From Pantoea cypripedii (GTDB taxonomy: Bacteria > Pseudomonadota > Gammaproteobacteria > Enterobacterales > Enterobacteriaceae), in contig NZ_CP024768.1 in assembly GCF_011395035.1 (NCBI RefSeq), positions 2,641,286 to 2,705,285 of the forward strand: a DNA stretch of 64,000 bases, given 5' to 3'. Shown here piece after piece: positions 7,094 to 14,288 of the stretch; positions within the stretch are counted from its first letter, which is position 1; the number at the start of each line of letters is the position of its first letter. The position numbers and the translations under genes were made by a program. A model generated the notes under the pieces. The model saw only the letters and a list, made by a program, of their open reading frames with translations, was not told the DNA's origin and ran no database searches.

Positions 7094-10000
7094 CTATAAA
7101 AATCTCACATCACTTATCCAACTAGTAGGATAGCCCTGTGGTAATAATATCTGGTCAGCTCCACCATCAAGAACTGTGCCGGACATCATAGTTTGCTTTT
7201 CAACCTTCCCAATTTGAAGAACCGTTCCTTTAGGAACTTTTATGGTAGCCTCAAACTGCCTTGTATTTTTCCATTCAGGCAAAAGTGCTGAATCTATTTT
7301 TGCCTGTATTTTATTCAGCGCTGGAGATGTACTAACAAATGAGCCGTCTATTTTAGCATTACCACCAAACACACGATATAAGGTTACATCTTCGGTGGTC
7401 AATACAGTTTTATACTCTCCATTTTTAAAAGAATCTTTTATCCAACCAGGTAAATTAGCTTTATCTATTTCTTTATATTTGCCCTTTAGACTACATTTGC
7501 TAAGCCCCCACGGATCGATCCAACTGAACGCATTCGGCGCATAAGCGTAAAGGTTCAGCCCCCCCGCCAGCCCTATCGGGTCCTGCTGCGTAAACCGTCC
7601 GCTGTCCGGATCGTAGTACCGGAACAGATTGTAGTGCAGTCCCGTTTCCCGGTCCAGGTACTGGCCCTGCATCCGCAGGTTCTGCGCAAAACCGGGCGTC
7701 TGAAGGTTCGACTCACGCAGCAGTTTGCCCCATGCGCCGTTCACCCCTTCCCAGCTGATGCGGCCTTCGCGGTCCGTCAGCCGCTCCGGCATGCCGTTTG
7801 CCGCGCAGTGGAACCAGAACAGTTCCGGGCTGTCCACGCCATCGATACGCGCCAGCGGCTCAAAACTCTGTGTCCCGCTGTATACATACGTCAGCGGCAC
7901 GTCATCCTGAATCTCCTGCAACAGGCGGAACCCTTCCCAGACAAAGCGCGTGGTCACCGCCTTCCCGCCCGGCCTGCCCTGCACCAGCGGCTGTCGCGTT
8001 TTACTGATGCGGCGGCCCAGCGGGTCATACTGAAAACTCACCCGCACCGACGGCCGATTGCGGTCGTGCGGTTCGCTCAGCACCTCCGTCAGACGATGTT
8101 CACCGTCATAACGGTAGCGCCAGCGGACCTGCCCGTTGTCCTTCTCCGTGGTGCGACCATGCACATCATACTGCCAGCGGATGCCGTTCAGCTGCGTCAC
8201 CCGGTTGTGTGACACTGCACCGGCATGGCGCTCCAGCGGATTCCCCGCCGCGTCCCAGCGCCACTGGCCATTCCCCGGCTGGACGCCCTCCTGCGACAGC
8301 AGGCGGCCCGCGCTGTCGTACTGCCACAACGTCTGGCTGAACGGGTTGTCGTCCCGCTCTTCGCGGATAAGGTTATTGCGGTAGTCAAAATCGCGGTGAC
8401 GCGACCAGCAGCGTGGTGCCGGACGCTGCGCATCGCCGTTGAACACATCCTTTTTCACCAGACGACCCAGACGATCGTACTCAGTACGTGTCGTCAGCCC
8501 GCCCTGGCTGCGGCTCAGCTCCCGGTGCAGCGTGTCGCGGGTGAATTCGCTTACCGTCAGGCTGTCCAGCGCGATGCTCAGCAGATGGCCGCTGCCGTAG
8601 TACAGCTGCTTCAGCTGGCGTCCGTCCGGCAGCGTCAGCGCGGTGCAGTTCCCCAGCGCATCATACTGCCACGCCAGACGGCCCTGTCCGCCCTGTTCGT
8701 CCGTTACCCGGCCCAGCGCATCGTAGCGGAAGGTGATTTCCTGCTCCGCCTGACGGCTCCACGCCGTGTCCGACAGCGGCAGATGCCGGGTGATGCGGGA
8801 CAGCTGCCCCTCCGGCGTGTAGCGGTAGCGCGTCTGCCCTTCCGGGGTGGTGCGATCCAGCAGCTGACCCGCCGGGCTCCAGCTGAACCGGTGCGTAATG
8901 GCGGCCGGGTGCCCGGCGGCAAACGTGCGCGAGCGCATCTGCCCCGCCGCATCGTACTCATAACGCGTCGCCACGCCGTCCAGGCCGACCTCAGCCAGCA
9001 GCAGCGAGTCCGCCCCCCACTCAAAACGGTAGCTTTCGCCGTTCTCATTGGTCAGCGCCGTCATGCGGCTGCGGCTGTCCCAGCTGCGCTGCACTTCCTC
9101 GCCCTGCGCGTTGCGCGTGGCGATCAGGCGGCCCTGGTTATCATAGCGAAACAGGCTGCGCTGGCCGTCAGCGGCGTGCCAGGCAACGGGTAATCCTTCC
9201 CCGTTCCAGCTCAGGTTCTCTTCCCAGCCTTCCGCACGTTCCAGCCGCTGCGGACGACCGGCGGCATCGTATTCATAACGTGTCTCTTCACCGTCCGGGG
9301 TGATGACAACGCTCAGCCAGCCCCGCGCATGGTAGCGGTAACGCGTGGTACGTCCGGAACAGTCGGTCTCGCGGATCACCTGCCCGGCATCGTTATAGCC
9401 ACGGTGGTAAATATTTCCCGCTGCGTCCTGCTCCTCCGTCACCAGCCCGTATTCATCACGCCGGTAAAACGTGCTCTGCCCCAGCGCATCCACCACCCGT
9501 TCCAGCCCGTGGTGGCTGTCGTAAAAATACTGCGTTACGCTGCCGCCCGGTGCGGTGACCGCGACCGGCAGCGCACGATGCGGCAGCCATTGCACCGCCT
9601 GTGCGCCACCGTCTGCGTCCTGTTCCTCTACGCGGTTGCCGGATTCATCATAGGTAAAGCTCACCGCATGGCCGAGCGGGTCGATACGCCGCGCCAGCAG
9701 CTCGTGTTCATTCCATTCATAGCGCCATTTTTCGCCGCGCTCATCGATAAAGCAGGTAATCAGGCCCTGTGCATTCCAGTGGTGTTCACGCTGCTGCCCG
9801 TCATAGGTTGAGACACGCGTGATCCCGGCGGCCAGATCGTAATGCATGTGGCAGCCGTCGCCGCTGCTGGTGCGGTTCTCCACCACACGCCAGTGGTCAA
9901 ACATTTCCCAGCGATATTCGCTCTCCGCCCCACCCGCCAGCTGATGCCACACCATCAGGCCGTCTGCGTTGTAGCGGAAGCGACGGGTGACCACGCCCGC

Positions 10001-11470
10001 CGCATCGGTGACGTCCGCCAGCTGCCCCGATGTATCATATGTCCAGTGCATCAGCGGCCAGTGCCGCTCACCATCAAAGTGATGAGCCGAGGTGACCCGC
10101 TGCGGATGGCGCGGATCGTCATAATGAAGCGCAACATCAATCGCCAGCGGTTCATCATGGATACGTACCAGACGGCCCAGCTCGTCCCAGCCCGTTTCGA
10201 GCATATTGCCGTACTCGTCACTGAGCGAAACCAGCCGCAGCAGTTGTGGATCTGCCGCCGTCGGCCGGTACAACCGCCAGACGGCACCGTCATCGTCGGC
10301 GATGGCAATATATCCCTGAGCATTCCGGCGGATCATCAGCCCTTCGCTGATGCTGTAAAACACCTCCTGCTCACCGGGCAGGGTAAATGTCAGCTCGCGG
10401 CCATTGTCGTCAAACCAGGTGGCCTGCTCACCGTCCAGCGTCAGGTAGCTGTCGAACACCGTGGCCCAGCCGGTGCCGAACAGCCCTGCCCGCTGCGTCA
10501 GGCTGTTGTAACTGCGCTGCCAGCGCAGCGGAAAGCGTCCCGGCAGGACAAAGTCGCGCTCGGCGTCGTCGTTCAGGACTTTAACGCCCGTGGCGGCGTG
10601 CACCGGATGAAGTGAGGAGAACACGGCGTTGATCGCCATGTCCGCCAGCATACCGCCCCCGGCCATCGCCAGGGCACAGGGCATATTTTTCAGGATCTGC
10701 GACGGACGACCGCGGATTAGCGAAAGCGCGATCATCGCCAGCGCCAGGCCGGGTTGTTTGCCGCTTTTAATATCGCGCACCGTCAGCGTTTCCCCGCCGA
10801 TGATCACATCGGGTGAGACATCATCACTGATGGTGGCTTCGCAGGTGGTGCGATCTTTGGCCCGCACGGCTGGCTGGCCGTTGATAAAGACGCTTTTGGA
10901 ACCTTCCGCCAGAAACTGCGGGCCGCTGTGCTTTTCACATAACACTTTGTCCTGCATCAGCGGTGAGGTACCCGCCGCGGCCGATGCCACGCCAGGCTGC
11001 CACATGGCGCTGCCGAACTGCTCGGCCGCCGCCAGCAGCATACCGCCGTAATCGGCGAAGCTGGCGGGCGTCTGGGGTTCAGGCGCGGGCGTATCGGCGG
11101 ACGTCAGGGTACCGGCGGCCCGCGCAGCAGCGAGGCCGTTGATAATCACATCCTCAGAGCCGCTGATAATCACCCCGGACGGGGACGGCGGGAACAGAAA
11201 GTTGCCGATTTCGTCTGCACCCGCACTGATTTTGCTGCTCAGACCGGTGGCATTGGCGGCCACCCCCGCCACAATCCCGCTCAGCAGACAGCTGCTGCCG
11301 AGCGCCGTCAGTGCGCCGATACCGAGGACCGGCCCGGCAAAGGTAGCCGCACCCGCGACAATCGCCCCCATTGCGGCATAGGTCACGCCCTCCGCGACGA
11401 TGCTGGTGATATCCGCCAGGATGCTGGAGTGAATGATCTCATCGCCCTGCCGGGCTGCGCGGTTATCCAT
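7094..11470 (-). CDS. T6SS prePAAR-Rhs effector with variable toxin tip
   Basis: 1458 residues. The N-terminus has the prePAAR motif AARQGDEIIH (residues 5-14) and two glycine/alanine-rich hydrophobic helices (about 19-75), which an Eag chaperone would shield. A PAAR-like domain follows (VIINGLAAAR to SPDVIIGGETLTV, about 95-235), which caps the VgrG spike. The bulk (about 290-1320) is Rhs/YD repeats forming the toxin shell. The core ends at DPIGLAGGLNLYAYAP and the cleavage boundary DPWGL at residues 1319-1323. The roughly 135-residue tip is AT-rich and shows Arg1366 (LYRVFGG), Ser1380-Thr-Ser1382 (FVSTSP) and Gln1440 (GGADQILLP). That pattern suits an ADP-ribosyltransferase-fold NAD-using toxin, though the exact class is unsure. 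The chaperone gene is 3 bp upstream and an immunity gene lies downstream. Confidence 0.92.
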   Translation of the reverse strand: MDNRAARQGDEIIHSSILADITSIVAEGVTYAAMGAIVAGAATFAGPVLGIGALTALGSSCLLSGIVAGVAANATGLSSKISAGADEIGNFLFPPSPSGVIISGSEDVIINGLAAARAAGTLTSADTPAPEPQTPASFADYGGMLLAAAEQFGSAMWQPGVASAAAGTSPLMQDKVLCEKHSGPQFLAEGSKSVFINGQPAVRAKDRTTCEATISDDVSPDVIIGGETLTVRDIKSGKQPGLALAMIALSLIRGRPSQILKNMPCALAMAGGGMLADMAINAVFSSLHPVHAATGVKVLNDDAERDFVLPGRFPLRWQRSYNSLTQRAGLFGTGWATVFDSYLTLDGEQATWFDDNGRELTFTLPGEQEVFYSISEGLMIRRNAQGYIAIADDDGAVWRLYRPTAADPQLLRLVSLSDEYGNMLETGWDELGRLVRIHDEPLAIDVALHYDDPRHPQRVTSAHHFDGERHWPLMHWTYDTSGQLADVTDAAGVVTRRFRYNADGLMVWHQLAGGAESEYRWEMFDHWRVVENRTSSGDGCHMHYDLAAGITRVSTYDGQQREHHWNAQGLITCFIDERGEKWRYEWNEHELLARRIDPLGHAVSFTYDESGNRVEEQDADGGAQAVQWLPHRALPVAVTAPGGSVTQYFYDSHHGLERVVDALGQSTFYRRDEYGLVTEEQDAAGNIYHRGYNDAGQVIRETDCSGRTTRYRYHARGWLSVVITPDGEETRYEYDAAGRPQRLERAEGWEENLSWNGEGLPVAWHAADGQRSLFRYDNQGRLIATRNAQGEEVQRSWDSRSRMTALTNENGESYRFEWGADSLLLAEVGLDGVATRYEYDAAGQMRSRTFAAGHPAAITHRFSWSPAGQLLDRTTPEGQTRYRYTPEGQLSRITRHLPLSDTAWSRQAEQEITFRYDALGRVTDEQGGQGRLAWQYDALGNCTALTLPDGRQLKQLYYGSGHLLSIALDSLTVSEFTRDTLHRELSRSQGGLTTRTEYDRLGRLVKKDVFNGDAQRPAPRCWSRHRDFDYRNNLIREERDDNPFSQTLWQYDSAGRLLSQEGVQPGNGQWRWDAAGNPLERHAGAVSHNRVTQLNGIRWQYDVHGRTTEKDNGQVRWRYRYDGEHRLTEVLSEPHDRNRPSVRVSFQYDPLGRRISKTRQPLVQGRPGGKAVTTRFVWEGFRLLQEIQDDVPLTYVYSGTQSFEPLARIDGVDSPELFWFHCAANGMPERLTDREGRISWEGVNGAWGKLLRESNLQTPGFAQNLRMQGQYLDRETGLHYNLFRYYDPDSGRFTQQDPIGLAGGLNLYAYAPNAFSWIDPWGLSKCSLKGKYKEIDKANLPGWIKDSFKNGEYKTVLTTEDVTLYRVFGGNAKIDGSFVSTSPALNKIQAKIDSALLPEWKNTRQFEATIKVPKGTVLQIGKVEKQTMMSGTVLDGGADQILLPQGYPTSWISDVRFL

Positions 11471-11473
11471 GCC

Positions 11474-11923
11474 TTATGCTTTCCGTGGGTTATGTAACGT
11501 CAGGCTCTGCCGGAATGCGTTCCAGCGTCCGGTGTCCTCTTCACTAAAAGGACGAAGGGCGGAGAGGGTAAAAACCATCAGGGTGCGGGTTCCAGGTACT
11601 TCGGCGGCCAGCTGCTTTTGCCATAGCGCCTGACCATTGCGTTCATAAGCGGTTTCAACTTCGATGGCGTGCAGGGCATGGTCTGCACCCGCGGTGACAT
11701 GCGCAAAGGTGCTCTGATGGATGTCCCCCATCTGCTTGCGCAGCGCATCCCATTGATGCTGGAACTCCTGTTCAAAGTCGCTTCCTTCCGGGATCGGACC
11801 ACGGCTGACAATCAGCGCAAGGCCACTGGCCTCATCACGCAGGATATTCATGGTGGTATCCTGCCAGGCAGCCGGAAACAGGGAAAACGCGCCCTCGTTG
11901 AATTGGTAGTGCATGTTGGTCAT
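11474..11923 (-). CDS. DcrB-domain Eag chaperone for the Rhs effector
   Basis: DcrB/DUF1795 protein (YQFNEGAFSLFPAAWQDTTMNIL; FEQEFQHQWDALRKQM; TLMVFTLSALRPF) placed 3 bp before the rhs gene. Such Eag proteins bind and shield the N-terminal hydrophobic helices of prePAAR effectors and load them on VgrG. I chose the ATG at 11923 (149 residues). The longer frame to 12037 adds 38 residues unlike the family and would overlap the upstream gene. The upstream sequence lacks a strong ribosome site at either ATG (11923 or 11914). Confidence 0.85.
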   Translation of the reverse strand: MTNMHYQFNEGAFSLFPAAWQDTTMNILRDEASGLALIVSRGPIPEGSDFEQEFQHQWDALRKQMGDIHQSTFAHVTAGADHALHAIEVETAYERNGQALWQKQLAAEVPGTRTLMVFTLSALRPFSEEDTGRWNAFRQSLTLHNPRKA

Positions 11924-12011
11924 CCGTTCTGGAGGTTTAAATCGGGGTGTAGAGGCGAAGGGATCGCCATATTTTTTCGCTGCGGGGTGCTTCTGGAAAT
12001 TTGATTGATTC

Positions 12012-12743
12012 TTAGCCTGTGCGATCCAACGTTTCAAAAGAATGCGGTGTAGGAGAAAAACAACAATCGGGGTCTTCCAGCAATTCCCAGGAAAGTTTTC
12101 CGTCTTTTTTTAACGTGATTCTGGCTTTGCGTTTGTCCGGTTCATCGATTGTAGAGGGAAACCTCACAATGGCCGTAGAACCCTTTACTTGCCCGTGCAA
12201 GGGAAGCGCTTCACCAATCCCGGGGCAGTCAATCTGATTGGCACCATCCATATAACAGTAGGTCCCCGTAATCTTGCTGCCTGTCTGTTTGAGGATCAGG
12301 GATAAAGATGTATCTTCCCCACGCTCCCCTCGCCAGACCCCGCTGAAAGGTGCAGGTATTTCTAATTCATCCGCTCTTTGAGCAGTCATTTTCAGATTAC
12401 AACTCTCACCGACCAATAATGCCAGCGTGCCACCCGCTTCAGTGGCCATCAATGCATTACAGTTTGCATCGCGGTACTTCAACCATAACCGCTGCGCTTC
12501 CACAAAGGCTTTTTTGGTATCACTATCCTGTGATGCTAAAAAGGTTTTGTAGTTTTTATTTAGTCGCGCATCTTGTTTGATTATTTCATCGTTATAACAA
12601 TCGCGCATCGCAACGGTAATCCCGTTCGAATTGGACATGCACTTTTTGAAAGCTGGAGAAAAGTTCCCTTCACGAGCCTCTGCCGAATGGAGGGATAGAG
12701 ATATAAAAATACCCAAAAATAATAGATAGTTATCCAGTTTCAT
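12012..12743 (-). CDS. Exported LprI-domain protein, probable immunity against the VgrG hydrolase (1 of 3)
   Basis: 243 residues with a signal peptide (to SAEA, about residue 23). Residues 30-128 have the LprI/DUF1311 pattern (FKKCM, GITVAMRDCYNDEI, DARLNKNYKTF, LWLKYRDANC, ESCNLKMTAQRADEL); the family includes periplasmic lysozyme inhibitors. Residues 131-243 form a second domain (FSGVWRGERGEDTSLSLIL; KITGTYCYMDGANQIDCPG) also found in the N-terminal half of the next protein upstream. It lies after VgrG in the same orientation, between the immunity-like genes and the chaperone gene. The likely role is periplasmic protection from a peptidoglycan-cleaving effector; this is an inference from domain and place. 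Confidence 0.75.
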   Translation of the reverse strand: MKLDNYLLFLGIFISLSLHSAEAREGNFSPAFKKCMSNSNGITVAMRDCYNDEIIKQDARLNKNYKTFLASQDSDTKKAFVEAQRLWLKYRDANCNALMATEAGGTLALLVGESCNLKMTAQRADELEIPAPFSGVWRGERGEDTSLSLILKQTGSKITGTYCYMDGANQIDCPGIGEALPLHGQVKGSTAIVRFPSTIDEPDKRKARITLKKDGKLSWELLEDPDCCFSPTPHSFETLDRTG

Positions 12744-12767
12744 TTACTCGTCCTTATGTGAATTGCC

Positions 12768-13478
12768 TTACTCCCAACGTCCATCCTGCTCCACCAGGAC
12801 CCTGGCTCCTTGCGAAACTTTCAACTTTAATGGATCAAAATTTATTAAATATTCAATGTTGCCATTTTTAAAAAGCATCCCTTTCGCCACCGTGGAATTG
12901 TCATCTTCAACCGTATGACCTTTAAGGGAGATCTGACTTTGGTCTTTATTTCTTAAACCGTAATATTCCACATCCTGACAAGATTTATTAAAATCGCCGC
13001 AAGTGCTCACTAAAGTGACTGTAAAGTCTTTTGTTGACATAACCTTTATTTTTTGTAATTTGATCTCCTTATCATTTTGTCTGGTGAGTTCATATACATC
13101 AGGAGCATAAAAATTCCCTTGTTGCGGCTCATTTTTTAAGTGCCAGGAGAGTTTATTGCCGTGTAAAAGTAGCTGTGCGACACCACCCTTTCCGCCAAAA
13201 GACGAGTCAAAAGTTACTCTGGCTTTATTATCTTTGATAACACCATGCAGATTTTCTTCATCGTCAGTCGGGCAATCAATACGATTCCCGTTTTGCGTAA
13301 TAAAGCAATACTGGCCGCTGATCCTGTTGCCAGACTGATGGATTTTTAGTGTTAACGTCGAGTATGGGGTACCGTCATCATTGCTGTCTGCTCCACTCCA
13401 ATGCCCAGAAAACATGTCTGAGGCACAGCAGAAAAAGGGAAGCAACGATATTAACAACGTGGCTAATCGAAACACCAT
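12768..13478 (-). CDS. Exported mosaic protein, probable immunity (2 of 3)
   Basis: 236 residues with a signal peptide ending about CCASD. The N-terminal domain (FSGHWSGADSNDDG; TLKIHQSGNRISGQYCFI, IDCP) matches the C-terminal domain of the protein at 12012-12743. The C-terminal domain (VTLVSTCGDFNKSCQDVEYYGL; LKVSQGARVLVEQDGRWE) matches the C-terminal domain of the protein at 13497-14288. It therefore links its two neighbours by shared domains. The 24-bp and 18-bp gaps place the three in one operon behind vgrG. No catalytic motif; the function is inferred as periplasmic immunity or binding. Confidence 0.72.
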   Translation of the reverse strand: MVFRLATLLISLLPFFCCASDMFSGHWSGADSNDDGTPYSTLTLKIHQSGNRISGQYCFITQNGNRIDCPTDDEENLHGVIKDNKARVTFDSSFGGKGGVAQLLLHGNKLSWHLKNEPQQGNFYAPDVYELTRQNDKEIKLQKIKVMSTKDFTVTLVSTCGDFNKSCQDVEYYGLRNKDQSQISLKGHTVEDDNSTVAKGMLFKNGNIEYLINFDPLKLKVSQGARVLVEQDGRWE

Positions 13479-13496
13479 GATTATTACACCTAAAGA

Positions 13497-14288
13497 TTAT
13501 TGCCACTTTCCTTTCTCATAAACATCTGATTTACCCACAGTGGAAACAAGTAGATCATTGTCTTCCAATGAGAAGAAATAACGTGTATTTGTGTTTTTGT
13601 TTTCAAATGTCAAACTTTCTGCAGGACAATCAGACTTATGGCAATCCTGATTATTAATAACACCTAACACTGAATGAGATGAATTATCAGGTTTATATGT
13701 GATCTTAAGGAGAGCCTTAGTGCAAATTATGCTACGATCTGAACATAGAAGAGTGATCTTTGCGGAGTAATTTTTAGTATTAAAGTAACTAACATCAGGT
13801 ATTTTTTGCTTAATTATATTCCCAGAGGGCTTGTGGTTGAAATTTACCCCCTCAAATCGAAATGACCACTGCTGTATATTTTCCTGAATCTTATTCTTGG
13901 CATGATCGTTAGTGATATAGTGAATGTAATTATTATCAGGATTTAGCCAAGCTGCATATAGTTTACCATCTGGCTCAATGACAAAAGCAGATGCATTCTC
14001 TAGTCTCAGATGGGGTAACCATCCTTCAATAAACAGCCCCCCATCTTTGAGCACCTTGGGATCGCCAAAAGCCTGAAAGTTAGCGATAAAACTATTATAC
14101 TCATTTCCCGTCAACACTTTGACTGCGTTATTGATATTTGAATCATCAAAAATATTCACTACTGAGTCCGAAGTTTGATAATTCCTCAGATTATTGAAGT
14201 CAGCAGACCATGCGTAACAAGACATCATTAATAAAGCTAAAACTACCGCTTTGAAAATTCCCTTAATCATTACTTTCGCCTTACTCAT
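13497..14288 (-). CDS. Exported protein overlapping vgrG, probable immunity (3 of 3)
   Basis: 263 residues with a signal peptide ending SCYAWSA (about residue 29). Residues 30-125 include IANFQAFGDPKVLKDGGLF, then a stretch reading IEPDGKLYAAWLNPDNNYIHYITND, probably a compact beta domain. The C-terminal domain (ITLLCSDRSIICTKALLKITY; LLVSTVGKSDVYEKGKWQ) is shared with the next gene. The start codon overlaps the end of vgrG by 8 bp, so translation is likely coupled. This makes it the prime immunity candidate for the VgrG extension. Confidence 0.74.
   Translation of the reverse strand: MSKAKVMIKGIFKAVVLALLMMSCYAWSADFNNLRNYQTSDSVVNIFDDSNINNAVKVLTGNEYNSFIANFQAFGDPKVLKDGGLFIEGWLPHLRLENASAFVIEPDGKLYAAWLNPDNNYIHYITNDHAKNKIQENIQQWSFRFEGVNFNHKPSGNIIKQKIPDVSYFNTKNYSAKITLLCSDRSIICTKALLKITYKPDNSSHSVLGVINNQDCHKSDCPAESLTFENKNTNTRYFFSLEDNDLLVSTVGKSDVYEKGKWQ

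Noticed and set aside
8225..9193. Plus-strand frame of 322 codons opposite rhs, and several shorter ones
   Set aside because: These are antisense shadows of the GC-rich YD repeats, with no ribosome sites or sensible protein motifs.
7600..10600. Regular repeats as a possible CRISPR or tandem-repeat array
   Set aside because: They are coding YD/Rhs repeats with variable sequence, not direct repeats with spacers.
11924..12037. Longer N-terminus of the DcrB chaperone
   Set aside because: It would overlap the upstream stop region and adds residues unlike the family; the ATG at 11923 fits the domain start.
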